Assembly (NCBI GenBank): GCA_008360975.2
Contig: CM039193.1
Span: 15,490,501-15,554,500, forward strand
Source of the DNA: Lichenostomus cassidix
Taxonomy: Eukaryota; Chordata; Aves; Passeriformes; Meliphagidae
Direction of reading: 5' to 3'
DNA length: 64,000 bases
Part shown: in pieces, positions 38,681 through 51,229 of the stretch
Position numbering within the stretch: position 1 is the stretch's first letter
Layout of the letters: the number at the start of each line of letters is the position of its first letter
Made by a program: the position numbers and the translations under genes
Notes under the pieces: generated by a model
What the model was told of the DNA's origin: nothing
The model's input: the letters and a program-made list of their open reading frames with translations, nothing else
Databases searched by the model: none

Positions 38681-40430
38681 CACAAGAATATTTAATAATT
38701 TAACCAAAGGATGAGCTACTTGCCTCAGGTACAACCTGTACCAACCTCTCAGTCACAGCTATGGAAAATTTGTCTGCATTATCTTGTTATCATAATTTGA
38801 AACATAAAAAAACTAAGACAAATTCCTGAAAGGACTTGATAATTAATAATCAATCTTCTTCAGATTTGCTTATAGACTTTCAGAAGATTCCTCCACCCAT
38901 AGTCCTAAATACTGTGCTATGCTATATTTTCACATTACAAAGACTATAGACTTCAGCTTTAAATGAAATACTTCTGATTTCCCATAGTCTTGGTACAAGG
39001 GATCACCACCTGTCGTACAAGCTTTGTACTGAGTGGGTGAAGTCAATGCTATACAGATGGGAACTACAGTGCCAAGAATGGTTTTCTTATTTAGTATGCA
39101 TTTATCATTTGTGTAAGTCACCATCAGTCTTCAGTCTCTGCAACTAGAGGCAGAGCATACCAGTAAATACAGTAAAAGAGAGGGTCCTACTCACACCCAT
39201 CAAGAAGTTTGTCTGAGCTGGCAATGTGATTTGCTTGGGCCACGGGAAAGACTGGGAAAAGCTGGTCTGCCTCCATCGGCTTTAAAAGAGTGAGGTATAA
39301 ATATAGAAGCTTTGGAAAGCTGCCTTGAATTTTCTGCATTGCAACTGCTATAACAATTGGATTATGATCCCTATTTATCCTCATTGACAAAGTAATTGAG
39401 TTTGGTCAGCTGGATCCTTTCCCTTCCTAGGGGACAACAGATGGGTGATGCAGCTCCAGGTCTCCCAGGAAAGCAGCAGAGGTCTGGTGCTGGCTGACAC
39501 CCACTGATCTCCAGGGCCCTCCCTGGACATTTTGGACAATCCCTCATTTTCCAAGTCCTCTGACTACTGTCAGAAGGACAAAAAAATTACAGCTATGAGC
39601 TGCTCTTGAGAAGAGATGCAAGAATGATTTCCTTGTACACCATGGATGTGACACAGACCCAGCCCGAATGCTGCACCCCTCTGTTGAGCTGGAGCAAACA
39701 AAAGGTCAGAGATGATGAGAGTTACCCACAGCTCAGTTAAGCCAGTGGTGTGGAATTCCTCTGACCAGACTAAAAGCTATCTAGATTTTTTAGACAAATA
39801 GCCAGACAGGCAGGCCAGCTGTAGATGACAAACAGAAGTAATTTGCACAGACACTGCAGTGGGGTATAGGGAGGATGATGAATGCAGGGGAAGATTTGAA
39901 CAAGAGTTCTGGTATTACTCCTAAAGGAACATTTGCTCTGCCATGGTTTAGGATGCCTTGATATTTGACCAAAAAATCCAAAGCATGGAAAAAAGAAAAA
40001 AACAGGAAAAAACAATGACAAATGCAATCAAGCAGTAATAGTCAAAACAAAATCCAACAGACTCCTCCATGAAGTGTTATTCTATTATGGTATCGTCTAT
40101 ATAGCAAAAGCGATGCAAAGGAAGAGAAGTAGGAGTAAGAAGATTCCTAAACCACCTCCAGACATCACAAAGCATCAAGATGCCACTTGACAACAGCTGG
40201 TGTCAGGACTGAAGAAATGAATAGCAAACAGGAAGGATTTGCTGGCTGGGAAAATAGGCCAGAACCAAATGCAACAGGCCTGAGACTGTAGCTACAGCTG
40301 AAGCCCTGAATATCTGCTGGACAACAGGCATATCTGAACAGAAGCCACTAGTGAGAATCAGAGGGTACTGCGGCAACCATTGCTGTGCTGCCCCTCTCAC
40401 TCCTGCTCCCAATGCTGCAAATAGAAACAG

Positions 40431-40744
40431 AGTCATAGAATGGCTTGGGTTGAAAGGGACATTAAGGATCCCTTTCAACCCTTTTGTTATGGACGGGAAC
40501 ACCTTCTACTAGACCAGGTTTCTCAGAGTGCCATCTATCTTCGCCTTGGACACTTCCAGGGATGGGGTAGCCACAGCTTCCCTGGGCATCATGTGCCATG
40601 GCCTCACCATCCTCACAGAGAAGAATTTCTTTCTAGTATCTAATATAAGCCTACTCTCTTTCAGTTTGCAGCTATTTCCTCTTATCCTATCATTCCATGC
40701 TCTTTTTAATAGTCTCTCCCCATTTTTTCTTGGAGGCTTCCTTC
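40431..40744 (-). mobile_element. CR1 LINE fragment, 3' end
   Basis: Reverse-complement CR1. It runs from TCATAGAATGGCTTGGGTTG through ACTAGACCAGGTTTCTCAGAG and GACACTTCCAGGGATGGGG to AGAATTTCTTTCTAGTATCTAA and CTCTCCCCATTTTTTCTTGG. On the minus strand part of the ORF2 end still reads LDTRKKFFSVRMVRPWH. It contains a 13-bp perfect inverted repeat at 40447-40481 near its 3' end. Confidence 0.93.
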
Positions 40745-43700
40745 TATGAGCAGGAACTGCAACTGCAGTTTGATGTACCCTTAGCTCAGAGGTGCAGTGC
40801 TCAGAGGAGGACAACAGAGGAAAAGACAAACCTGCTACAAGGGGTAAAGGAGAAACTAGGAGGTATGCTACATGTATAGAAGAGAGCAGATCTGCAACAG
40901 ACACATATTATAAAACCAGCACACAATAGATGGAAAGAAAGAAATACAGTAAATATTCTACAGCACATACAAGCAGCCCTAGAGATATACCAGAACAAAT
41001 ACAGAGGAAGAAATTACTACATATAGCTAACAGAGATCCACATTAGGAATGGTATTACAAGAAAGATTACCTCCGTCAAAGCCAACCCCTGGAGACCTTC
41101 TTAGGCTAATGTTTGTCCTCAGCAGCTGCTGTTAAGGTCCTTATGAAATAGGGACACCTTTTATTACAGCACCAATTTCACTTCTGCTCAGTCTTTCATG
41201 AGAAAAATAACTTTAACTGAGGCAGACCACAACAACTAGAAGCAGCTTGAGCTTCAGACCCCCATTTAGAAGCTTGGCAGGGGGAAGATTTAAGTGGGTT
41301 CACATGTGTGATTTCTCCAGGGTTTGCTGGATCTCCATGAAGAGGGCTATAATAGCACATGAGAAGCTGAAACTAGAAATCTGCCAAAATATATTTCTCC
41401 GTGAATTGTCACAAAGTAGCGCAAAGCCCTGTTGTGCACAAAGTTTTTCTTTGCTTTCAGTTCAGGCTAATTTGTACCTATGAAGTGCCAATTTCAAAAC
41501 ATGAATTACAAAACATTCTCGGTGTGCTTATTTTTCTTTTGGTTTCCTTTTAAAGATATCCAACAATGTGCAGTTTGTCCCTAGATTTTTCTGTGGCTGG
41601 CGTTACTAACATCCACTGGATGTGAATTCAGAAATCCTCACTGTGGGAGGGAAATCCATCAATAGATTGCTCCACCAGAAAGATACAGAGATCCTAGCCA
41701 GGCTCCCAGAGCAGGCTAAGACAGAGACAACACCCAGCCACAGATGCCCTGAGCAGCTACTTTCTACCTGAATCACAAAAGTCTTCCCATTCTTTTGCCA
41801 GCAAACCAGCTCAATTCATGCCCTATCTGGACTGACTGAAACTTCACAGACCTACTGATCCAGAAATAAATTTTTTATTTGTCATTAAATCCTAAACCAA
41901 ATGCCATGAGAGAAGGTCAAAAATCAAGCAGGACGTGTGATTCCTCCAGATGTGAGTGGTTTAGTCAGATAATGAACAGTCCAGAAAACACCACAACATT
42001 CTCATGCCACAGAAATGCTCAGATAAATGTTTCTGTCTACCTCATTACAGGAATAACAAGAAAGTTTCTGTTACTTCCCTCATGAGTCTGTTGCAAGGGT
42101 TAAAGCTAGCCAGAAAGCTTAGACTGGGATGTTGAGGGCTGTTCAGATGACACATCTTTTGTTCATCTCAGATTCGGGTTTGAGCATAAGTAATATATAC
42201 TGCAACAGCAATGGCTTATTATTAATTGAATTTTTTTTCTGTATAATAATTGCCCCTGGAAAGCAATTTTTGCTGTCTGGTGAAATATGCAGATATGTAC
42301 AGTATAACTATCACTGGTTCCCATAAAACAATAATCCAGCATGGAATAAAAAATTCGCAATTTAACAGGCCTACATTTCTTTAAGCTTTTTGGTTTGGTT
42401 TTTCTTTTTTTAAACTAGTTAATGAGCCTCTTCTTCTAAATGAAACAAATCTTGTTAATGAGAAACTTATGTTGAAGAAAAAAATAAATCTACCCTTCTA
42501 GATTTTAATATAAACATGCTTTTCTTTAGTGCACGTTCCCCCTGTTTTCCCTTGCCCATTTTTAAAAGGATTCATGTGTGTTTGCCCTCTGGAAATGCTA
42601 GGGGCACAATGAGATGTGGGATGGACAGCTATTATCCCCACTGATATCTATACAACCAACAGTTTTGGTAAACCAAACCTCCAGCCCCAAAGAATGGTTC
42701 CTGTTTTATCACAAGGACCACCAAGACTTACCTGCTGGGTTTCCTTCCTCTGAAGCAGTGTGTAAAGTAAACCAGTGGAAAGAGGACTTAACGGATTATC
42801 AGACCTAACTGCCTAAATTCTTACTTGAGCTTTTCCTCCCACTTTGTTTTGGGCTTGGTACAGTGATAACAGGAGATCCTGAGTGCAGAAGGCTGCAGCT
42901 GAGGCACCAGAAAGAGTTCCTGTGTATATGATATTATTGTTTGCATGGAGCAAACCGGTTGCTGAGGTGAAGAATTCAGCTTTGCCACATCACATATACA
43001 AAAGTCATTTGCAGAAGGATTTTTTACAGCTTTGTTATTCCAAATCACATTGTAAACTGCTTTTTCCAATACTTCAACTTAGCCATATTGCAGAGTATGG
43101 TCCCTGCATACTCATGAACTGAGTGAGGAGCTTTGGAGATGCCCTCTGCAGCATCATGAAAGACCATCTCTACCACCTGGCTGAAGAAATCCAGTAACCA
43201 GAAGCTGACACACTGGTGTTGCTAAAAAAAACCCACCAAAATCAACCAACACTAAGAAAACATGGCAACCCCACCTCTCCACTTCACATGGAGCAATTAC
43301 ATGTGGATTCTGATGAGATCAGCCTGTAGCGTTATTCAGACAGGTGGATTTTGTTCAAATAAGTGCATAGACAAATACAAATTCAATGTTAACTGTGAAA
43401 ATGTTGGGGCACCACAAACTCAAACATCTGACTTTCTCTACTTCCAGCACACCAGTGCCACTTGGGAGAAAGCTCATAGTCAAATAGAAATACAGTATCT
43501 GCAGTAAAATACATACAAAATTACCACAAAAGTAATTGCTTTTGGTATAAATGGTCGTCTTCAAAGTTTTCTCTAGCACACAAGTCCCTTCAGAAAGAGC
43601 AAGAATAAATTTACTGCATGTGAATTTATTCAAAGCTAGTAGATTCAGTATAATGAAATCCTCCTAAGTAAATATCTGATAAAGAAGCAAATGCTTAGCA

Positions 43701-46700
43701 CTTGACCCCAGGAGCTGGGATTTCTTGACACACCGCCGTAATGCAAAGCAGCAGGAACCTCAGAACTGCTGGCACAGAGGACTTAAACAAGGAAAATCTC
43801 AGGGGACTCGACCCCTGGGGGGAGATGGAGCCACACAGGCACTGAAACTACCAGTGCCACCAGAGGGTCATCTCTGTGGGGGCTCTGAAAGCCCCCAAAT
43901 CACAATCCATCCTGTACCCTTCCTTTGCCAAGGGCCATGAAACACTCTGCATGCATCTAAAAATGGTGATTTTTGATGAGTTTTCCCCCAGACTTCATTG
44001 TCATGTTGCCAAATATGTGAAAAGCAGCACACTTTGGTTTTCCCTACACAGACAGGTGCTCCTTGTGAGAATAACTTTATTAGTCTGTTATAACAAGAGA
44101 GAAAAAGAAGTTGCCATTCAGTTGCATGAAAATCTTCACTCCCATGACACCAGTCCTTGTCCAGAGTGTTGTCTCTCTGTTACCAGACATCCCACAGTCT
44201 CAGGAGCTGAAAGGCCTTGATGCCCACTATGCCATTCAGTGGGCTCCCTTGTCTGTGGGATGGCATTTCCTCTGCCACAGATCCTCCCACATGCCAACTT
44301 CATGGTGTGTCATGCTCATATAACTGTTCATACAACAAACACCACAGGAGTCCTGTAGGTTATGGGTGACAGCAGGGGTGGCAAACCCTGCTCATGGAAA
44401 AGTAACTGAGATGAAAGACCAAACCCATGGTGACCACTGACATCATATGTATGGTGTGTAACAGAAGATGAAGTACAAAAGCTCTCTGAATTCATGTTAT
44501 CTCTGCATACAGCATGTCATTTAATTGCCCAGAAAAGCCTCTTGGAGAAGCATATGGGAAGTTTTCCCATGAAAAATGACACTGCTCAAAGTCTTTTCTA
44601 GCTAGAAACCACTCGACAGAATCTATCACTACTGACATCTGGGACATAAGCTTCAAAGCAGTTAATTTACCATTAGCTTGAGCCAGTTTCCCATAGACAT
44701 TGATATCCAAAGTAGGTAATTGTTATGCCAGAAAGCAGAAATCATTAGAAGAGAAAAAAGTTGAAGAAGAAACCTATGCAGTCATTCTCCTGCAGTATCC
44801 AGACCTGCAAAAGCTTCATTTAGGATTACTGATGACCCCCTCTTTGGCCTCCCACATTGCTGGACTTTTAAGACAATGCTTCTACAAGATCATGATTAGC
44901 TTGTAGAAGCACTGCAGTAACAGCCACCAAGACAAGCCCTCAGCAAGGTCTCCAGCCAGAACAATAAAGCCTTTGTGCATCTCTGCTGGTACAACTGCAG
45001 CTCACCTTTAGCACTGAGCTCAGGCTCTCAGCTGTGCTAATTAATTGCTTAAGGAGTTGTCACTGTCTCGGTGACGCAGAGGCAGCAGCCATTGCCACCC
45101 CTCCCCTTGCTGCCGCAGTCACATTACCTGCTCTTCTCAAGGACCTCCTAGGGCTGTCTCCCCATCTGTCCCCTCTACAGCCTCCACACACCCCAGCTCT
45201 GCCTCTGAGAGCAAGAACTGACAGGAGCCAAATCACAGCAACTCTTCAGAAGCAAATACTTCCTCTGTCCATGGGTTCCCTATCTCTGTCACCCCAGAAT
45301 TTAGCAGGAGCTTCAGTCCACCTGCAGAGTTTCTAACCACACTGACAAAGCTGGTATCCCACCTCTGTCTGGCACTTGCAGCTATGGAGGAGACACAAGG
45401 ACATCAGGACCTTCTGCCTAGCACATCCCTTACTGCATTCAGAGTGTGCACCCCTACCATATCCATGTAAATCTTGTGGTCATGGACAACACAAAAAGAA
45501 TGTTCTAAAACCTCAGAAATCTATTGCAATAAGGTTCTGGAGGAGCTGAATAATTCCCATTAACTCATTTGTATGTGAATCCTTTCCAATAAGCCTTTCC
45601 AGTGGTTCCAGTACTCTTTCCAGTCCATGAGGCTAGGACCTGTGATAAACCTGATCCTACATGCTGAAAGCATATGGCTTTCCTCTACTGACACCACTCC
45701 TGAGGATGCCCACAGACAGTAAAAGACCTGTAAAAAAATTCAACAGCTTCATCAAGCAGGGCATGGTCCAGAAATCACATGCCACTTCACAGGCTGGCAA
45801 GTGGACACCCCCTGTAAAACTAACCCCAACCTTATTTTGCAACTGCACCTGGGCAGTAACCAGCTGTTGTTTAAAAATGACTCCCCTCATTTCACAGCCC
45901 TGCCTTCAGAGCTTTGTGAAGAACACTGCTGGTTATTTTTTAGAGGTGAATCAACACTAATTCAAACTTGATGGCAACTTAATGACTCCCATCAGCGGCT
46001 CTGCACAGAGCAGAGCAGCAACCTCAAGCCAGTGGCCAACTGAAGGGCACTCACACCCACCATAACACACCTGTCATGTGTAAAGGGATCTTCTTTACCT
46101 TGCACTGGGTATCAGCATATATTTTAGAAGTGAATCAGATTGTAAACAATATGTTAGGAAGACAGGCCAGACTCCTGAACAGTGGGGCTAGGAGATGGTT
46201 TCTGCTAGCAGAGTGCTTTCAGTTTGAGGTTTACACTGAAGTTGTTACACCTACAGCTGTGATGAAAAGTCCTTCCTTAATACTGCACTGCAATAGCAGG
46301 AGAAGCCTGATTCCTTATTAAGTTGTGTAAGCAGAGAGGTCAAGTCTAGAAGTGCTGAAAACCTGCAATTCCCTACCCTCCTTCGGGATGCCACAGGTCA
46401 AGGTAGAAGTACAATGGCAAATACATTTGCCCTGATGCTGCATTTGCTCTGTGGGTAAACAGAGACCATCTATTCCCTGGGCTGTCATTCTGGCATCTTT
46501 CATGACCACTAAACTATCTTCTAAAAGAAAAAGGAGGTTTTATTGGAAAGTCAGTGGACAATCCAAATGTCAGAGTGAAAAATCCAGAGGAAGGTTGAGG
46601 ATTTTTTCACTTTTTTTTTTTAATACAGCTGCACTGGAGGTGAGTGAACACCAGAGCGTTTTGATTTCCTGCCTGGTTTCAATAAATGTTGCACTCCCAG

Positions 46701-49700
46701 GCACCCAAGGGACTGCTGTGGTTTGTCAAAACCAATTAATTTTCTTCCACAGAATGCTTCAGGCACCTCAAAATGTCGTTCAAGAGCTAGCACACATCTA
46801 AGGAGGAGGGAAAGCTGGCAATCAGCTGCTGCTCGGGCTCTGCATCAGGAGCACAGCCCTACAAACTCACACCAACAGCAGACGCAAGGAGAGAACGATG
46901 GCTTAGCACTTCAGTCATAGGAGGGAGCCGAGGTCAGAGCCAACAAGGAAATGCCATGTGTTATAGACCCTATGAATATAAACAAGAAGCTGCCAGTTTT
47001 GAAAATTGCCAGAAATGTTTCCTAAGGGAGAATTCAAAGCTGAAAGTTTCTGTCTCTCACTTGCATTTCCTAGGATTCACTGCTCAGTGCTAATAGATGT
47101 AGTAATGAGCCAGAAGAGACAAACCAAACAGTTGTTATTAAAGAGGACATTTGGTAGATAAGCCCTGGAGTCAGGATTCACAGGTTCCCTCCCCAGCCCT
47201 CCACCAGACTCAGTGTGCAAAATAAGGATTTTCCTCATCCAGGCCCCAACTTACCAATTTACAGAGACAATCTGTAATGTTTTCCTTCTCTCCAGTATTG
47301 TGATGTGAAAGCAAACGTGTTTACAAGTAATTTTAATAATCAGCCATGAAATGCACTTGAGGTAAGCATGGTATTATCATGCTAGGATTTCTTTTTCAGT
47401 GAACACCAAGTCACTGGCCACTTAAAAACACACTGGAGCTATCATTTATACTCAGAATTGGACATATCCAGTATCGATGCTATGAATATTCCATGTATAT
47501 ACCTCACAGCAACTTATTATCACTGAATGTTAGGTAGCCATCCGTTGCTTTCTACAAAAAGCGGGGATGGGATGGATGTTTTTCTTGTATGCCAGCACTC
47601 TGCAAAAGGGGCAGAAGACAAAAGATAAGTTGAATTTTAACCAATTTGAGTTGACTGTGGAGTCACAGGCAAATCCTGCTAGAGCAAGAAACAGAACAAC
47701 AGCTGATGTTCCCAGCAAGCACTATAGTAAGGCCCAGCCTACTCAAAATGCCCAAGGGAACCTAAGCTCCTTTGAAGATCCCAGGCCCCTAATCTCAGGT
47801 CTAGTGTCATCCTTGCTGGACCACTGACAGAAACAAAGAACTTCCAAAATTAAAAATTACAGCATGCTGAGCAGTGAAGCGAGCTTTATACTGTAACAAA
47901 TCTTAGAAGAACAAGGAATAAATCCGCCTTTTTCTCTTTTTCTGTTCACCAACCATGGTATCTTCAATGACCTACTTGTTTTTAAAAGTAATCCAACATT
48001 TACCATTACAATCTTCTTTGCTCCTCAAGTCACATAAACCCCCTGCTGTCTCCTTCTTCTCTATTTACCTGGCCTTACAGTCACAGCGGGGAATTGAAAA
48101 TCTGCTCCCTACCTCCTTGTTACAAGCAAAGGCTTTGCTTGGGCATCCAACAGATGATAACTAATGCTACTGCTTAAACAATCCCTAGAGTGGCTCCTGA
48201 CAGATGCAGACATTTAAATCCTGCCACCAGTCCAAGCCACATCAGCCAGGCATTTGGGAAACTGCCCTGATAGAAATAGCCATGCCTCTCATTCACGGCA
48301 TCTCTTCGCATCAGTAAATCTCATGTTTCATTCAGGCAGGATTTTTCTCAGTGCTCTTACTTACTATTTAATATTTATACTATGGTCAGTGTCCAAAAAG
48401 CATGACACTATTGGTTATAGTAGGCGCTGAAAAAACACATACTAAATCTGTCTTGGATGCTTCCAGGTGTGAAAGGTCAGTTAGAAAAGGGAGAAAAGTC
48501 AATAAAATCTCAAGTCCAGTGAATAGCTGAATCACAACAACCAGCCCCAAATATAAATCCTAAATAATGAAACAGAGAAATCCTACAAAATGTATCAAAA
48601 GAAAGAGGAGATGCCCCACATGTCAGTTGGCATTGATCAGCCCAAGAGCAACAGAAGAGAGAGGAGAATCCATAGCCATTAGCATCACCTTCTTACTACA
48701 TTTCCTCCTTAGCCTGTTCACCTTCCTTCATTCTGCTCTGGATATGACTTCTCAAATCATGAGAGAACCTGGTTTATCCCTAAGACACAAAAGAGTGGGG
48801 ATTTTTTTCAAGCTCATTGTATGCAGCATTGTCAAAGTAAGATGCAAAGTGCTGGAAAACTACAGATCCCTGGTGATTACTAAGATCTGGAGTCTCCCAA
48901 GAAGCAGTTCCTCCAAAAGCAGAGCCATCTCTTTCAATAAAGTGACAGCAAACTACAGCTTTAACCATAGCACAGATTCTCAGTGTTGAAGCAACACTCT
49001 CCAGTACTGAAGTCCAGTTGATCTGCTTAGGAGGAAGGCAAGACTGATCTAATAACAGACTCCACTCTCTCTCCCTCCCCTACAATCATATCTTAACTCT
49101 AAATAATTAAAAGGAAATAAGTACCTATAAAACTGGCAGCATCATTGCAGGCCAAGAGGTCGACATGGCTGGGTATCTGAAATAAGGCGCCCATTCAGGT
49201 TATTCACTTCAGATGTCAGAGGTGATCTGCTGTAATGAGGCACGATAAACATGCTCACTTAACATGCAAAGTGCCTGCTGCCATTTACCAGGCTGGAGCC
49301 ACATTGGAACATAACAACCACCACTCTGCCCTTGAGAAGTCACCTCCTCCCTGGCCTCCTCAACATCCCAAGCCCTCCTGCATTTCTACATACAGAACAA
49401 AGGAGATGTGACACATCTTGCTGCTTACTCCCTACAATACCCCAAGTATCTAATAACAGTTTCCTTCTTTAAACATTTCAGTATGACTGCATATTTCACT
49501 CCTCTGTAGTCCAGTGATGGATGGAAGTGATGGATCATCCACAAGAAAGTCAGGATCCAGTTGTGTCCAATACCTAGTGCTTGCTTGACAAACCTATCAG
49601 GAAGAGAAATGCAAACTCCCCAGCCTGCAGCATTTCAAGTTGAAGGGGCACTTAGAGCCAATAAATAATATTTAAAATCACAGAATGGGAAAAAACTGAA

Positions 49701-51182
49701 ACTGTGATGGAATACAGATACATATTTTCTGTGTTTCATATCTTGATCAGTGATAGAGCTACATTTTTGGTTATCAGCTCTGCTCACAGGAGACTGAATT
49801 CCAGGCTATATCAATTCCCCTGTGAATGTAAAGGAAAAGAACCATCTGGAGAGAATAATAAAACAATTAACTTTCCATTAAAGAATAATCTATGTATGTT
49901 TTTAAGAAGGGAAACTTTAATGAGCTCCACCTAATTATTCATCCTGTATTCTGGCAGAGTTGGTATGGATTTTGCCTTGCTTTGTTTTTAAAGACAGCCT
50001 GAAGTTAACAACTTCAGCTGGAATGGATGTGGGGACCACACAGGCTCCTTCAGTTGAGAGCAGAACAACCTGGATGAGGGAGACTTCCACAAACATCAGC
50101 CAAGGTCTCATCCTTCCTATGGATTCATATGGCTGTGTAATGGCAACAGCATCAATTCAAAGAGTTTTACTGAATATTCATGAGGATTTTACAAACATGG
50201 TTATTGACTGGCTGGGTACATCAGCTACATTTTTGGACGCGAAACGCAAAGCAGTGCACTCAGGAGATGCACGCACCTGAACATCAGTCTGTTGAATGCT
50301 GGGCTCATTTAACTTGTCACTGATGGCAATATAAATCAGAAATGACTCCATAAAACTCAACAGCAATCCCCTCTGTGCAAACTCACCAACTGGCTGCAAG
50401 TGTATTATCTTTACAAAGTAATTCTGTAAAGTGAAAAGGTTCAAAGCAAGGGCTTTAAGGACTATTACTCTGCCTGTTACCTGTCTAAACACACCCTCCT
50501 CTATGGACCTGCTGGCTGTGCCCATGATGGAGAACAGCCCAGGGTGCACCACACCTTGGTTCTGCAGATCTGCTCAGCTTAACCACCTGCCTCAGTTTCC
50601 CAGTGGATAACACCAATGAGCCAGTAAGTGTGCATGCCTGCACTTCATTCCAGTTTACACAGCGCTTTCCAGCCAAGGCTCTCAAACATTTGGAAAGGAC
50701 CAAATATAGTTTAAGCTAAAATTAACTGGAACATAAATACCAGAATTCAGCTGCTCAGATCACTCCTTTAGAACACCTACCTGGGACTCTGGACTTTCCA
50801 GCATGAGAACTCACACATTAAAGAGCTGGTAAATAGTGAGACAGTGCCCAGGCAATTCTTTGCTACTATATATTGACCAACTGATTGAGATCAAGCTCTG
50901 TGACACAGTGCAGGCATGTTTATGCCTCTCCCCTGCAAGCTGCTAAGTTTTATGATCTGAAAAAGTAATTAAAAAAAAACCCAACACATAATCCTGGCAC
51001 ACAAACTAGTCACACCTGAGTCCTGCTGGAAAAATCCCTGCCTCAGCTTTCAAATGTTGCAGAACATTTTCTTTCACAGCTTCTGCATAAACGGAGCAAG
51101 TATTGAGCCTAAGAGTCTAAGGAATTTTAGCCTCTGAGACTTCTAGTCTGCTCTTCCCGTAGAGCCCATCTTTCTGCACTAA
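40745..51182. other. Intron 2, unique stretch
   Basis: About 10.4 kb without recognisable exons. A CTCF-like core (AGTGCCACCAGAGGGTCA) lies at 43853-43870. Poly-T and poly-A runs occur near 46608 and 42405. A decayed repeat relic is listed at 50310-50350. The plus frame at 49960-50280 and the overlapping minus frame at 50178-50552 show no known domain. Confidence 0.55.
50310..50350. repeat. Probable ancient amniote repeat relic
   Basis: The segment CACTGATGGCAATATAAATC, then AGAAATGACTCCATAAAACTCAA, parallels the GTGTAAATC.GGAGTAACTCCATTGAA pattern of an old repeat also suspected at 5165-5235. Diverged; identified from memory. Confidence 0.35.

Positions 51183-51229
<47 letters not shown>
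51183..51229. repeat. TA/CA alternating microsatellite
   Basis: 47 nt of perfectly alternating purine and pyrimidine: (AT)n with one C, followed by (AC)n. It is followed by imperfect CA/ATAT sequence to about 51257. It explains the short Ile/Tyr repeat frame seen on the minus strand. Confidence 0.95.

Larger units (their letters stand above)
35715..40430. other. Intron 2, AT-rich unique stretch
   Basis: No exon recognised. A CA repeat lies at 36042-36056. The segment 36100-36500 and the CpG-containing 36640-36850 are rich in homeodomain-type TAATT motifs and free of repeats. From about 37240 to 38300 base composition is strongly A/T. A short relic resembling an old amniote repeat lies near 38648-38680. 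Confidence 0.55.

Noticed and set aside
40509..40904. 131-codon minus-strand open frame
   Set aside because: Its C-terminal half is CR1 ORF2 remnant (RKKFFSVR...PSLEV) and the rest is unrelated flank.
49960..50552. Overlapping plus and minus frames around 50.2 kb as a processed pseudogene
   Set aside because: No recognisable parent protein, no poly-A tail or target-site duplication seen.
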